A stretch of 64,000 nt of DNA from an uncultured Pseudoteredinibacter sp. (GTDB lineage Bacteria; Pseudomonadota; Gammaproteobacteria; Pseudomonadales; Cellvibrionaceae). The notes under the pieces were generated by a model that searched no databases, was not told where the DNA came from, and saw only the letters and a program-made list of their open reading frames with translations. Shown here one piece after another: positions 44,672-53,950 of the stretch; positions within the stretch are counted from its first letter, which is position 1; each line of letters opens with the position of its first letter. Where the stretch lies: contig NZ_CANMSS010000006.1 of NCBI RefSeq assembly GCF_947500695.1, forward strand, positions 235,041-299,040, in the 5' to 3' direction. A program made the translations under genes and the position numbers.

Positions 44672-45955
44672 ATGACACGATGCCCTTCTTATTATTCCGC
44701 TAGCATCAACGAAGAATCCAATTACCCCACCCTAAAAGACGATCAAAACTGTGATATAGCCATCATTGGCGGCGGTTTTACCGGTGTCGCCACAGCACTT
44801 GAACTTGCCGAAAAAGGCTTTTCAGTTAGCCTAATAGAGGCCAATAAAATTGGCTGGGGCGCCACCGGAAGAAATGGTGGACAAGTGACCGGCAGCCTCT
44901 CTGGCGATCAAGCCATGTTAAAGCAATTGAGGAAGACCATTGGAGCCGATGCAGAAGATTTTGTCTGGAACTTAAGATGGCGCGGTCATGAAATCATTAA
45001 ACAACGTGTCGCCAAATATGGTATTGAATGCGATCTAAAGTTTGGCCACCTACAAACGGCCTATAAGCCCAGCCACATGAAAGGCCTGAAGGCTTTCTAT
45101 CAAGAAGCTCTTAGCCGCGGCATGGATGAAGAGCTAGAGATTATCAGCGCCGCCGACATCCCCAATTACCTGGATAGCCCCATCTACCACGGCGGATTAC
45201 TCAATCGTCGCAATATGCACCTGCACCCACTCAATCTTTGTCTTGGTGAAGCTAAAGCAGCTAGCGGCCTAGGTGTTCGAATTTTCGAAAACAGTCCGGT
45301 TATCGATATTGAAGAAAACGACAAAATAATAGTTAAAACTCAGCATGGTCGAGTTACTGCTGACCGAGTAATGATCGCGGGCAATGCATACCATAAATTG
45401 GGCAGACCAAAACTCGGAGGAATGCTCTTTCCGGCGTCATTAGGCAACATGACAACCGCTCCGCTAGGCGATGAGCTGGCTAAACAAATTAACCCTCAAG
45501 ATCTCGCCGTTTACGATTGCCGATTTGTTCTCGACTACTATCGACTAACTGCCGATAAACGCTTGATGTTCGGCGGCGGCACTAACTACTCAGGTAAAGA
45601 TTCTAAAAGTGTTTCGGCCGAGCTACGTCCTGCAATGGAGAGAACCTTTCCGACATTAAAAGGAATCGATATCGAATTTGAATGGACGGGTATGGCCGGT
45701 ATTGTAATAAACCGCATCCCCCAACTGGGTAAGCTCAGCGATCGAATCTATTATTGCCAAGGCTATTCTGGCCATGGCGTCGCCGCCTCTCATATCATGG
45801 CAGAAATTATGGGTAATGCGATCGCGGGGCATATGGAAGACTTCGATACTTTCGCTGCCTTTAAACATATTAGAGTTCCTATTAATGACTGGCTTGGCAA
45901 CCAGGCTTTAGTCCTGGGCATGTGGTATTACAAACTGCTTGAGAAATTTCGATAA
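44672..45955 (+). CDS. FAD-dependent amine oxidoreductase, PuuB-like (DAO family)
   Basis: 427 residues. The FAD-binding GGGFTGVATALELAEKG starts near residue 30, ending with Glu in SLIEAN; the GRNGGQVTGSLSGDQAM block and the C-terminal GYSGHGVAASHIMAEIM are typical of gamma-glutamylputrescine oxidase and related glycine/D-amino-acid oxidases. It would oxidise a secondary or gamma-glutamylated amine, giving aldehyde and peroxide. No other puu gene is next to it; a class III aminotransferase at 57 kb may be functionally related. A hairpin terminator follows. Confidence 0.88.
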   Translation: MTRCPSYYSASINEESNYPTLKDDQNCDIAIIGGGFTGVATALELAEKGFSVSLIEANKIGWGATGRNGGQVTGSLSGDQAMLKQLRKTIGADAEDFVWNLRWRGHEIIKQRVAKYGIECDLKFGHLQTAYKPSHMKGLKAFYQEALSRGMDEELEIISAADIPNYLDSPIYHGGLLNRRNMHLHPLNLCLGEAKAASGLGVRIFENSPVIDIEENDKIIVKTQHGRVTADRVMIAGNAYHKLGRPKLGGMLFPASLGNMTTAPLGDELAKQINPQDLAVYDCRFVLDYYRLTADKRLMFGGGTNYSGKDSKSVSAELRPAMERTFPTLKGIDIEFEWTGMAGIVINRIPQLGKLSDRIYYCQGYSGHGVAASHIMAEIMGNAIAGHMEDFDTFAAFKHIRVPINDWLGNQALVLGMWYYKLLEKFR

Positions 45956-45968
45956 GACTATTTAATCA

Positions 45969-46007
45969 CGAGCTGTTGTTGCCGTTAAATACTGCAATAA
46001 CAGCTCG
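45969..46007 (+). terminator. terminator of the FAD oxidoreductase gene
   Basis: CGAGCTGTTGTTGC (45969-45982) pairs with GCAATAACAGCTCG (45994-46007) with one G-T wobble and an 11-base loop. It starts 14 bases after the stop; a T-rich stretch TTCTATTTTTATC follows. Confidence 0.75.
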
Positions 46008-46385
46008 CTCAGCCTTCTATTTTTATCATCTCTCTCACCTCTCACCTCTCAGAACTCAACCAGAATTAGCGTTTCGGTAGCTGGCCGCGCTATAGATTAT
46101 GTAGAGTTTTGGCGAGCATGTTCGGCAATCCCAACGGGATTAACAAATAATAAACCCTGTGTTTTGTGGCGGAATATAAGCCAAACAATCTATGTAAAGA
46201 ACGTCTAAAAAGCACTAGGTATTTCGCAAAATACCCATCTAGACTCAAATAATCTTGGCTGAATTTTGTACAAGATTTGTCAAAGCCTTATATAAAAAGT
46301 GGTTAAAAAATTAACAATTAACCCTTCAGAGGCTTCCCAAATGACCGTTAACTACTGATAGAGAATTCTAACTGCCGAGGTACCC
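46008..46385. other. intergenic leader of the PAS-chemoreceptor gene
   Basis: 378 bases, A/T-rich, no gene seen. GAGG five bases before the ATG at 46386 is the ribosome site. I could not pick a promoter with confidence; long T/A stretches near 46255-46320 are the likely place. Confidence 0.4.
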
Positions 46386-47870
46386 ATGCTGTCATTCCTA
46401 AAGCCCCGTAATAATAACGACGAAAAGACCGCAACAAAGACCGCCGAACCCACTCTTGATAGTGCAGCACAGAGCCGTGTAGACACTCAGCTTATGGAAA
46501 ATATGCTTGAGCAGTCTGAGCAAGGCGTTGTCATTATCGATGGAAAGAATTGTATTACATTTATGAATTCTGCAGCGGAAAAGCTATGGGATATCAGCAA
46601 GTCCGATGTTATGGGGCAAAACGTCAAAGCCTTAGTTCCTAAAGCGATACAGGCTGATCACGACAGCTACGTAAATAACAATCGTCGAACTAGCAAAAAT
46701 ATTATTGTTGGTACCAGCCGTGAAGTTCAGCTGGAGCGTCACGATGGCAGTACGGCTTGGATAAGCCTATCACTGTCCAAAATCGACCTAAATGGCGAGC
46801 AAGGTTACGTTGGATTCGCACGCGATGTGACCGCAGATCGACGTGCCCGTGAAGAAACCCGCCAAATTCTCGAGCAAGCTTTGGATGGTGTTATTACTAT
46901 TGATAAGCACAACAATGTCACCTTTATGAACAAGTCCGCAGAAGATCTTTGGGGATATTCGCGAGATGAAGTCATAGGGCAAAACATTAAGATGCTAGTC
47001 CCTAAAGAAATCCAAGCGAATCACGATAGCTACGTCAATGCCAATAGAACAACCGGAAGAAACACTATTGTCGGAACTAGCCGTGAAGTTGACGTAGTAC
47101 GTAAGGACGGCAGAGTCATTAACGCGGCTTTGTCACTATCTAAAGTAGAGGTAGATGGTGAAATTGGCTATACCGCCTTTGTTCGCGACATCAGCGCGGA
47201 AAAAGCGTCCAGGGAAACTATCAAGCAAACCCTATCCCAAGCTTTAGATGCCGTAGTTAGCATTGATGCTGATAATCGAGTATCACTATTTAATGCAGCC
47301 GCCGAGGCATTATGGGGCTACTCAGCGGATGAAGTGATCGGCCAAAACGTAAAAATGCTGGTGCCCACCAATATCAAAGACCAACATGATACCCTCGTAA
47401 ACCGAAACCGAGAAACGGGCGAAAATAAAATTGTTGGCACTAGTCGAGAGGTCCCCGTCTTCCGAAAAGATGGCACTCAAAAGTGGGGCAATCTATCGCT
47501 CTCTAGAATTGAAGTTGCTGGTAAAATTATGTACACGGCATTTGTAAAAGATATCACAGCCCAGGTAGAGCAACGCAACGCCATGGGTGAAATCATGAGC
47601 AAGATTACCAAATCCAGCCAGGAGATTGGGGAAATCTCTAAGGTGATTGATGGTATTGCTAGTCAAACAAATCTGCTCGCTCTGAATGCAGCTATTGAGG
47701 CTGCACGAGCTGGTGAATACGGCAGAGGTTTTGCTGTGGTTGCCGATGAGGTTCGTCAACTTGCCAGTCGCTCCTCAGAATCCGTGACTAAAATCAACAG
47801 TCTTTCAGAAGACAGCCAGCGCTTCCTCAGCGAATTAGCCGAGAACTACCAAATAAATAAAGAGGGCTAA
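46386..47870 (+). CDS. soluble chemoreceptor-like protein with three near-identical PAS domains
   Basis: 494 residues, no membrane helix. Three consecutive PAS domains (about 35-150, 155-272 and 278-395) repeat the blocks [28 protein letters not shown] and [20 protein letters not shown] with small changes. The end (about 400-494) is a short MCP signalling tip with [21 protein letters not shown] and [12 protein letters not shown], cut off soon after, without methylation helices on both sides or a HAMP. It resembles BdlA/Aer2-type cytoplasmic PAS receptors that sense oxygen or redox through heme or FAD and control biofilm dispersal or taxis. The tip is complete enough to bind CheA/CheW. Confidence 0.9.
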   Translation: MLSFLKPRNNNDEKTATKTAEPTLDSAAQSRVDTQLMENMLEQSEQGVVIIDGKNCITFMNSAAEKLWDISKSDVMGQNVKALVPKAIQADHDSYVNNNRRTSKNIIVGTSREVQLERHDGSTAWISLSLSKIDLNGEQGYVGFARDVTADRRAREETRQILEQALDGVITIDKHNNVTFMNKSAEDLWGYSRDEVIGQNIKMLVPKEIQANHDSYVNANRTTGRNTIVGTSREVDVVRKDGRVINAALSLSKVEVDGEIGYTAFVRDISAEKASRETIKQTLSQALDAVVSIDADNRVSLFNAAAEALWGYSADEVIGQNVKMLVPTNIKDQHDTLVNRNRETGENKIVGTSREVPVFRKDGTQKWGNLSLSRIEVAGKIMYTAFVKDITAQVEQRNAMGEIMSKITKSSQEIGEISKVIDGIASQTNLLALNAAIEAARAGEYGRGFAVVADEVRQLASRSSESVTKINSLSEDSQRFLSELAENYQINKEG

Positions 47871-47879
47871 TAAAGCCAA

Positions 47880-47919
47880 GCCCTTACAGTAAGGACTATC
47901 AGTAGTATACTGTAAGGGC
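47880..47919. terminator. hairpin between convergent genes
   Basis: Bases 47880-47891 (GCCCTTACAGTA) pair perfectly with 47908-47919. It lies between the chemoreceptor stop and the convergent acetyltransferase stop. No strong T tract, so a bidirectional but weak terminator. Confidence 0.55.
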
Positions 47920-47944
47920 GCTCAAGAGGTTTAATTCCTAATAT

Positions 47945-48460
47945 CTAAGTAGCAGGATGCCTATAGATATCCCACTTCCCGCCGCGAAAATCTATCTCTC
48001 TATCAAAACAAGCGCCAACTGCTAAAGCCAGTTTTATCGAAGCTTGGTTTTCTTTAGCGATTAAACTGATCAGTGATATTTCCGGCAGGTATTCTTTGCC
48101 GATTTTTTGCAGTGCCCTCGCCGCTTCGCTGGCATAGCCCTTGCCCCAATAGGCTGGCGCCAATGCCCATTTTATTTCTGGGCTGGGCCAATCATTCGGG
48201 CACCAAAAGCCGGCCGTGCCGATTACCTTGCTACTGCTTTTTTCTTCCAGAGCGTACGGGCCATAGTCCCTCAGTATCCAATGCCCCAACATAGCACTCA
48301 TTATTCTCCAACTTTCGCCTTCACTGAATGCACGCCCTACTGTATAGCGAGTGGCCTCTTCTGAAGAATAATACTCATGAAGGTCTTTCCAATCCTCGTC
48401 TTTGAACTGACGTAGAATTAATCTTTCCGTTTCAATTTGCTCGGGAACTTTAAATTTCAT
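47945..48460 (-). CDS. GNAT acetyltransferase, RimJ/RimL-like
   Basis: 171 residues. Starts with the ETERLILRQFKDEDW block of the acetyltransf_3 group; acetyl-CoA loop YWGKGYASEAARAL near residue 108 and NQASIKLALAVGACF near the end. Substrate unknown; related enzymes modify ribosomal proteins, small amines or antibiotics. It is 11 bases after the GFA gene on the same strand. Confidence 0.88.
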   Translation of the reverse strand: MKFKVPEQIETERLILRQFKDEDWKDLHEYYSSEEATRYTVGRAFSEGESWRIMSAMLGHWILRDYGPYALEEKSSSKVIGTAGFWCPNDWPSPEIKWALAPAYWGKGYASEAARALQKIGKEYLPEISLISLIAKENQASIKLALAVGACFDREIDFRGGKWDIYRHPAT

Positions 48461-48471
48461 AGCTAAAAATC

Positions 48472-48885
48472 TTATTCAAATTCTAAACACTGAGGCAAAT
48501 GACTATCTATAGAATACCAACTTGCTTTTTGCGACACCCAAATATGGTTTTTCTCTTTTAGTTGAAGCGAGCCTTCCATTGAATCGTCCATTGACTCATC
48601 TAAGGAACCTAGGCGAAGTACGATATGCTGGGATGTTTTTCGCTTCGCATATATTTGTGTACCACAGTGAGAACAAAAATGGCGAATTTTCCCGGGGGAA
48701 GACTCAAACTGACTTAAATGCTCATCCCCTAGAACTGTAAAATCATCCACTTTAACAGCCGCCACACTGGAAAATGCGGCGCCATGGGCCTTACGACAAG
48801 TAACACAGTGACAATGCACTACATCCCCAATATTGCCATTGATTTCATAGCGAACTTTTCCACACAAACAACTGCCGGCTGCCAT
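48472..48885 (-). CDS. GFA-family zinc protein (glutathione-dependent formaldehyde-activating type)
   Basis: 137 residues. Zinc ligands are arranged as CLCGKVRYE, CHCVTCRKAHGAAF and HFCSHCGTQIY, the pattern of the Gfa/CENP-V domain. Family members catalyse or assist glutathione-formaldehyde adduct formation; many have unknown activity. It is in a run with DUF5329-like and acetyltransferase genes. Confidence 0.92.
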   Translation of the reverse strand: MAAGSCLCGKVRYEINGNIGDVVHCHCVTCRKAHGAAFSSVAAVKVDDFTVLGDEHLSQFESSPGKIRHFCSHCGTQIYAKRKTSQHIVLRLGSLDESMDDSMEGSLQLKEKNHIWVSQKASWYSIDSHLPQCLEFE

Positions 48886-48902
48886 ACAATCCCCCCGTAT
48901 TC

Positions 48903-49289
48903 TTACTTATCTTCTAAGTTTCGATAGCGCAATAGTTCTTTGGTCAGCCAATCTACACTTTTTATTTCATTTTTTATCGCCTTACCCTCAGCACAATGAA
49001 CCTTGTAATACTTCCCAGACATTGTGCTTTTGGTAGCGGAAAGGCGAATAAAGTCTTCTGCTGTCTTTATCTCATCGGCAAAATAACGGTACTTTCTTTG
49101 TATATGTTTTACCGCTTCCTGCCCGCTATGCCGCTTGCCATTGCGCTCATATTTGCAATTGGTGCTTTTCACATAGGCTAGCAGGTGATTTATTTCTTGT
49201 TGAGATTTAGCTGGCTCACTTGCATCTGCTGGTACCACCCCAATAGCCAAGACCATTAAAAAGAGTAAGGCAAAGCATTTTTGTTGCAT
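48903..49289 (-). CDS. exported DUF5329-like protein
   Basis: 128 residues. Signal peptide 1-23 (ends PADA). The mature sequence (INHLLAYVKSTNCKYERNGK, DEIKTAEDFIRLSATKSTMS) matches DUF5329 from memory, with two Cys that may form a disulfide. Periplasmic, function unknown. It lies 17 bases upstream of the GFA gene. Confidence 0.75.
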   Translation of the reverse strand: MQQKCFALLFLMVLAIGVVPADASEPAKSQQEINHLLAYVKSTNCKYERNGKRHSGQEAVKHIQRKYRYFADEIKTAEDFIRLSATKSTMSGKYYKVHCAEGKAIKNEIKSVDWLTKELLRYRNLEDK

Positions 49290-49328
49290 TAGAACTCCTA
49301 ATAAGACGCGGTGTTTCAGTTTCCCGAG

Positions 49329-49802
49329 CTATAGCTCGATCACCATATCAATACGATGCATACCCGGCCCCCAGCCATCAGGCGTCTCACGAACAACCTC
49401 AGCGCCAAACTTCTTAAAAAAAGGGGCCGACTTATGACTAGCTGCAATTTTTAAGGCCTGAGTCCCGAGCAAACTAGCCCGATTTAAAGCCCGTGACATA
49501 AGCTCGGTTCCAATTCCACTACCCTGCATATCGGGGTCGATCAAAATCCAATTTAACGAGGCATTCCTTGCTTCCCTACCATCACCACCCATCGCTTTCC
49601 CTTCTGGAAACACCCCAAATGCCGCTATAAGCTTGCCCGAAACAATGCAAAGCTCGTAAGCTTTGGGGCTTGCTTCAAGAAAATCTTTGTAATCATCTCG
49701 CTCATTGGGCGCAAAGTACTCGGGGCAATTTGCATCGAATAGCTTCAAGCAATCATCCAAGCTTGCCGAAACATAGGGCCGATATAAAAGCTCTTCTTTC
49801 AC
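49329..49802 (-). CDS. GNAT acetyltransferase
   Basis: 157 residues from GTG at 49802; this start sits one base after the MAPEG stop, with GGTGG upstream, and gives KEELLYRPY at the N-terminus. A TTG 18 bases earlier would overlap the MAPEG gene. The acetyl-CoA motif is MQGSGIGTELMSRAL near residue 95, and the C-terminus FFKKFGAEVV is typical. Substrate unknown. Coupled to the MAPEG and zinc-ribbon genes in one operon. Confidence 0.82.
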   Translation of the reverse strand: MKEELLYRPYVSASLDDCLKLFDANCPEYFAPNERDDYKDFLEASPKAYELCIVSGKLIAAFGVFPEGKAMGGDGREARNASLNWILIDPDMQGSGIGTELMSRALNRASLLGTQALKIAASHKSAPFFKKFGAEVVRETPDGWGPGMHRIDMVIEL

Positions 49803-49803
49803 A

Positions 49804-50199
49804 CTAAATATCCACCACAAGCTTACTCCACATTGCTAACACCGCAACAAAGTTAATGGTAAAAACCACCCCGCGTAATATAATACTGGAATGAAAAATC
49901 TGCACCGCACTGTGCAACACCCTACCCGCCACAAAAATCCAAGCCATAAGAATGTAGAAGGTCGACGACTCAAGGTCCTTCAGGACTATCAATATACAAG
50001 CAACATGAAAAAAAAGCGGCCATTCAAATTGGTTACTTAGATTGGCGCTTATTTTTACCTGGACTGATTCATAAGGATTACTGCCATCACTACGATTTCC
50101 GATACCCCACACCTTCGGTGCTCTAGCGACGGTCAACATTGCATAAAGGGCTGAACACAGCAGGATATGGACCACCATAGGAATTACTATACTTTCCAT
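49804..50199 (-). CDS. MAPEG-family membrane protein
   Basis: 131 residues, four membrane helices. The signature SNQFEWPLFFHVACILI (N-x-x-E-x-P) near residue 55 and AGRVLHSAVQIFH (R-x-x-H/Y) match MAPEG proteins, which include glutathione transferases and peroxidases of membranes. In bacteria the role is usually unassigned. Four bases after the upstream gene stop. Confidence 0.85.
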   Translation of the reverse strand: MESIVIPMVVHILLCSALYAMLTVARAPKVWGIGNRSDGSNPYESVQVKISANLSNQFEWPLFFHVACILIVLKDLESSTFYILMAWIFVAGRVLHSAVQIFHSSIILRGVVFTINFVAVLAMWSKLVVDI

Positions 50200-50202
50200 A
50201 CT

Positions 50203-50544
50203 TCAATACTCCTTTTGACCCTTACGTGACTTTTGTCTTTGGCGACGACGCTCTTTACGAATACTTGCTCCTGTAAGCTCCAACTCACAAACTTTCGCGA
50301 AGGCTAGTTCCACTAGCAAAGGACCCGCTAAAATTAATAATGCGAATGTCAAAAAACTATCTGTCTTTATACCAATATATACAGCGATACTAGCAATACA
50401 CATTAGAAGTAAAGACAAACAGCATTTAGAGAGAGTTGTGTACTGATAGTTATTGAAACAGCTATGACAATCCATGCTAGTTGCGAAGGACAGCATTTTT
50501 AATCCAAGCTCATACTCCTTACAGTTTGGGCACTTGCGTTTCAT
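50203..50544 (-). CDS. zinc-ribbon membrane protein of unknown function
   Basis: 113 residues. N-terminal zinc ribbon with CPNCKEYELG and CHSCFNNY, two membrane helices (about 42-60 and 66-86), then a very basic tail (KERRRQRQKSRKGQKEY). No family recognised. It begins an operon with the MAPEG and acetyltransferase genes. Confidence 0.7.
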   Translation of the reverse strand: MKRKCPNCKEYELGLKMLSFATSMDCHSCFNNYQYTTLSKCCLSLLLMCIASIAVYIGIKTDSFLTFALLILAGPLLVELAFAKVCELELTGASIRKERRRQRQKSRKGQKEY

Positions 50545-50649
50545 AGCTCCTCAATCCCTCTTCAACACTCACTACTCAGGCGGTTATAGCGTTAATCTAT
50601 TGATAAGCTCTGATCAACACAAGTCCTATCCCCATTTGCCTTTACTATC

Positions 50650-50697
50650 TTGCATAGCCTCTCTACTTATCTTATATTTATCCTACCAACCGGTAGG
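50650..50697 (+). promoter_or_regulatory. TetR gene promoter with inverted-repeat operator
   Basis: TTGCAT (50650-50655), 16 bases, TTATAT (50672-50677) form a plausible promoter. Immediately after, CCTACC (50682-50687) and GGTAGG (50692-50697) form a palindrome around AACC, a half-site type common for TetR repressors. The layout suggests autorepression by the TetR protein starting at 50746. Confidence 0.55.
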
Positions 50698-50745
50698 TAG
50701 ACACCATATTGGTTAAAATTAGGAAAACCCAGAGCAAATGACCCC

Positions 50746-51366
50746 ATGACCAAGCTGAAATCCGTCAAAACACCTGAGTTGGATACTAAAAGCCGCATTT
50801 TGCAGGCCGCTTTAGAGGCCTTTTCCCAAAGTGGCTTCTACGGCACCAGCATTAATAGCGTTGCGGAAGCAGTAAATATCAAAAAGCCCTCATTGCTGCA
50901 TCACTTCTCAAGCAAAGAGAAGCTCTATGGCGCGGTTTTGGAATCCATCTCCACCCGCCTGTTAAGTGAGCTAGAAGCGGCTATGGACAGCTCTGAAAAC
51001 GAAAAAGAACAGATGTTGAGCGTGATGGATAGCTTCTACCGTTGGAATAAAGAATGTCCCAACGAGACTGTCCTGTTACTGCGTGAAATGCTAGATAACC
51101 CCCAGCGCGCCGCCACTGCTCACAATTGGTATTTAGCGCCCTGGCTAGAGCGATTAGTCGAGCTCATTCGCCGTGGCCAGCAGAACGGCCGCTTCCATGA
51201 GCTGGAGCCTATGGCATTCCTCTACAACATTATTGGTGCGCAGCATTATTTCGTGGTGTCCCTACCCACCTTAAAACAAATACTCAGAGCCAGTGACTTC
51301 AAGGCCCTATTAAAACAACAACGCCAAGAGCTGAAGACACTGATCGAATTGCGCCTGTTCAAATAA
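50746..51366 (+). CDS. TetR-family regulator
   Basis: 206 residues. N-terminal helix-turn-helix: SRILQAALEAFSQSGFYGTS, INSVAEAVNIKKPSLLHHF, SSKEKLYGAVL. The C-terminal ligand domain contains LLLREMLDNPQRA and IGAQHYFVV. It is 36 bases upstream of the Rieske oxygenase gene and is likely its repressor, perhaps responding to an acyl or aromatic ligand. Confidence 0.92.
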   Translation: MTKLKSVKTPELDTKSRILQAALEAFSQSGFYGTSINSVAEAVNIKKPSLLHHFSSKEKLYGAVLESISTRLLSELEAAMDSSENEKEQMLSVMDSFYRWNKECPNETVLLLREMLDNPQRAATAHNWYLAPWLERLVELIRRGQQNGRFHELEPMAFLYNIIGAQHYFVVSLPTLKQILRASDFKALLKQQRQELKTLIELRLFK

Positions 51367-51402
51367 GTTAAAAAAAATTTGTAGAATAATGAGAAGCCTG
51401 AT

Positions 51403-52566
51403 ATGAAACATCAACGCCAAGTCGAGCTGCTGCGGCAGTGCTTAGATTATATCGATATGAAAACCACTCAGCACGAAGAAGAAGAGTACTTATCGCCGGT
51501 TTATAAGTACCACGATCAAGAGTACTTTGAGCAAGAGCTTGAAGCCGTATTTAAGCGCATGCCCAATATGGTGGCTCATGTCAGTGAGATAGAACTTGGC
51601 AATGGCTTTATCACTCGGGATTTGCACGGCATCAGTGTCATTATTGCTCGTCAAAACGACGGCTGTGATGATAGTAGCTTTAAGGCGATGCTCAATGTCT
51701 GCAAACATCGAGGCGCTCGCTTAGAAGGAGCTGAAAGCGGCTGCAAAAACCGTTTTGTATGTCCCTATCATGGCTGGATGTTTAACAATAAAGGCGAGTT
51801 AAAAGGCGTCCCTCATCAAGAGGGCTTTCCCAAATTAATAAAAAGCGATAGCGGTCTAAATGAACTATCGCTTTGGGTACGTAACGGCTTTATTTTTGTC
51901 TTACCAAACACAGATGTAGAGTTTGATTTTGATAAGTTCTGGGCACCGATCGCCGAAGATCTTAATGATTACAATATTGAAGATATGATGGTCTATCGCC
52001 CGGTGACTAAAACCTGGAACAGCAACTGGAAGATTGTCTCCGGTGGCGGCTTAGAGTCTTATCACTTTCAAGTGACTCATGCGAAAACTATTGCGCCCTA
52101 CTTCTTCAGCAACACCTCTTACCTCGAAGACTTTGGCCCACATTTTCGCTTAATTTTACCACGTCAATCGATCAATAAATTACGCGAGCAAGATCAAAGT
52201 GAATGGCAAATTCGCGATCATACCCATATGGTGTACCAACTATTTCCCAACGTTGCTTTGCTGGTACAAGAAGACCATATCGCCATGTTTATCATGAGGC
52301 CTGTTAGCCCGAGCGAAGTTGAAATTACCTTTCAAATGCTAATTCCCAAAGATGGATTCGCACAGCGAGAACAAGCTCACTGGGATAGGAATCACCAGAT
52401 CACCGAAATGACGCTAGAAGAAGATTTTGAAATGGGTGAGTCAATCCAGTCTGGCATTCTATCTGGCGCCAACCAGCATTTGCGCTTTGGCTTGTCTGAA
52501 TGGGGCTTAGCAAGGCTTGAGCAGTTTATCGATCAGGCCATTGCCGGCCAACCTCCAGGGCAATAG
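51403..52566 (+). CDS. Rieske non-heme iron oxygenase, catalytic subunit
   Basis: 387 residues. Rieske cluster ligands CKHRGARLEG and CPYHGWMFN near residues 105-130. Mononuclear iron site: ESYHFQVTHAKT near 220 gives two His, with an acidic ligand expected in EEDFEMGES near 350. The LWVRNGFIFVLPN block links the domains. Such enzymes hydroxylate aromatics or quaternary amines using electrons from a separate reductase, which is not nearby. It shares an operon with TetR. Confidence 0.9.
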   Translation: MKHQRQVELLRQCLDYIDMKTTQHEEEEYLSPVYKYHDQEYFEQELEAVFKRMPNMVAHVSEIELGNGFITRDLHGISVIIARQNDGCDDSSFKAMLNVCKHRGARLEGAESGCKNRFVCPYHGWMFNNKGELKGVPHQEGFPKLIKSDSGLNELSLWVRNGFIFVLPNTDVEFDFDKFWAPIAEDLNDYNIEDMMVYRPVTKTWNSNWKIVSGGGLESYHFQVTHAKTIAPYFFSNTSYLEDFGPHFRLILPRQSINKLREQDQSEWQIRDHTHMVYQLFPNVALLVQEDHIAMFIMRPVSPSEVEITFQMLIPKDGFAQREQAHWDRNHQITEMTLEEDFEMGESIQSGILSGANQHLRFGLSEWGLARLEQFIDQAIAGQPPGQ

Positions 52567-52642
52567 GCATAAAACTGTCATTTTGAGCGAAATAAACACT
52601 AAAAGGGTCACCAAATACAATTGGACTGCTTTGGCATTCTTG

Positions 52643-52679
52643 TCATTATTCAAGCTATACACTATAGCTTGAATAATGA
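52643..52679. promoter_or_regulatory. 37-base near-perfect palindrome before the acyl-CoA dehydrogenase gene
   Basis: Bases 52643-52659 and 52663-52679 are 17-bp perfect inverted copies separated by CAC (core TTCAAGCTATA). It ends nine bases before the ATG at 52689, so in mRNA it would form a hairpin near the ribosome site; as DNA it could be an operator. No T tract follows, arguing against a simple terminator. Confidence 0.65.
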
Positions 52680-52688
52680 GGCCTAGAT

Positions 52689-53834
52689 ATGTCCCAGAAT
52701 TATGACGACTCTGAATTGGGTTTATTTCGTGAAATGGCAGTACGCTGCTTAGAACAAGAAGTTGAACCCCATTACGAAGCCTGGGAAGAAGCCCACGCCA
52801 CCCCTAAAGAAATCTGGCAAACCCTTGGTGCTGCTGGCCTACTAGGACCAGATCTACCGGAAGAATACGGCGCCGCCGCCACCTCCTTCCGCGTTGCACA
52901 AATGATCACCTATGAAATGTCCCGCATGGGCTATGGCGGCCTTGGCAGTGGCTATAACATCCACTCAAACATTGTAATGCCTTATATTCTGAATATTGGT
53001 ACCGATGAGCAAAAGCAGCAATGGCTACCGAAGATGGTAAGCGGTGAAGTACTGGGTGCTATCGCCATGACCGAACCTGGCGCCGGCAGTGACCTAGCCG
53101 GTATGAGCACCAGTGCCGTACGCGATGGTGACGATTGGATCTTAAATGGCTCCAAGGTATTTATCACCAATGGTATCTATGCTGATCTCGTTATCGTATG
53201 CGCCAAAACCGATCCAAGTGCTGGTGCAAAAGGTATCTCCCTATTCTTGGTAGACACTTCATTACCTGGTTTTAATCGCGGTAAATCTATTCGTAAAATT
53301 GGTCAGCATTCTAGCGATACCGCTGAGCTATTTTTCGAAAATATGCGCATTCCCGCTAATGCGCTATTGGGTGAAGAAGGTAAAGGCTTTATCTACCTAA
53401 TGGAAGAATTGCCCCGCGAGCGATTAGGCGTTGCCAGCCAAGCCGTCGGCGCTGCAGACGGAGCCATTGCCTTGGCCGTTGATTACACGAAGGATCGAAA
53501 AGCCTTTGGTCAATCGATTAGCCAATTCCAAAATACTCGCTTCAAAATGGCTGAATGCCAAGCCAAAGTAGAAACCGTGCGCGCCCTGCTTGAAAAGAAT
53601 ATGGATAAGTACGAGCGCTGCGAGATGAGCGTTGAAGATGCGGCCATTCTAAAACTAAGCTCAACAGAAATGCAGCTAGAAGTTGTCGATCAATGCCTAC
53701 AAATGTTTGGTGGTTACGGCTACACCGCTGAATACCCTATTTCCCGCTTCTACGTTGATGCCCGCATTCAAACTATTTACGCAGGTACTTCGGAAATTAT
53801 GAAAGAAGTTATTTCTCGCGGGATGTTTAAGTAA
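52689..53834 (+). CDS. acyl-CoA dehydrogenase
   Basis: 381 residues. Family blocks are present: AIAMTEPGAGSDLAGMSTSA (FAD/substrate), WILNGSKVFITNG, RKIGQHSSDTAELFFENMRI, FQNTRFKMAECQAKVETVRAL, and the C-terminal LQMFGGYGYTAEYPISRFYVDARIQ-type block ending in IYAGTSEIMKEVISR, which carries the catalytic region. It oxidises an acyl-CoA to the 2,3-enoyl form with electron transfer flavoprotein as acceptor. It follows the Rieske gene after a long palindrome and ends at an intrinsic terminator. Confidence 0.93.
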   Translation: MSQNYDDSELGLFREMAVRCLEQEVEPHYEAWEEAHATPKEIWQTLGAAGLLGPDLPEEYGAAATSFRVAQMITYEMSRMGYGGLGSGYNIHSNIVMPYILNIGTDEQKQQWLPKMVSGEVLGAIAMTEPGAGSDLAGMSTSAVRDGDDWILNGSKVFITNGIYADLVIVCAKTDPSAGAKGISLFLVDTSLPGFNRGKSIRKIGQHSSDTAELFFENMRIPANALLGEEGKGFIYLMEELPRERLGVASQAVGAADGAIALAVDYTKDRKAFGQSISQFQNTRFKMAECQAKVETVRALLEKNMDKYERCEMSVEDAAILKLSSTEMQLEVVDQCLQMFGGYGYTAEYPISRFYVDARIQTIYAGTSEIMKEVISRGMFK

Positions 53835-53899
53835 ATCGATATTTAATCAGAATGATTAAGGCCAGTTTAACTGGCTCTAAAGTCCAATTGAAATCAAAA

Positions 53900-53930
53900 G
53901 CCCGATGCTGGAGTTAGCATCGGGCTTTTT
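53900..53930 (+). terminator. Rho-independent terminator of the acyl-CoA dehydrogenase gene
   Basis: GCCCGATGCT (53900-53909) pairs with AGCATCGGGC (53916-53925), loop of six, followed by TTTTTATAT. Confidence 0.93.
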
Positions 53931-53950
53931 ATATTCGTTGCATCTTGACC

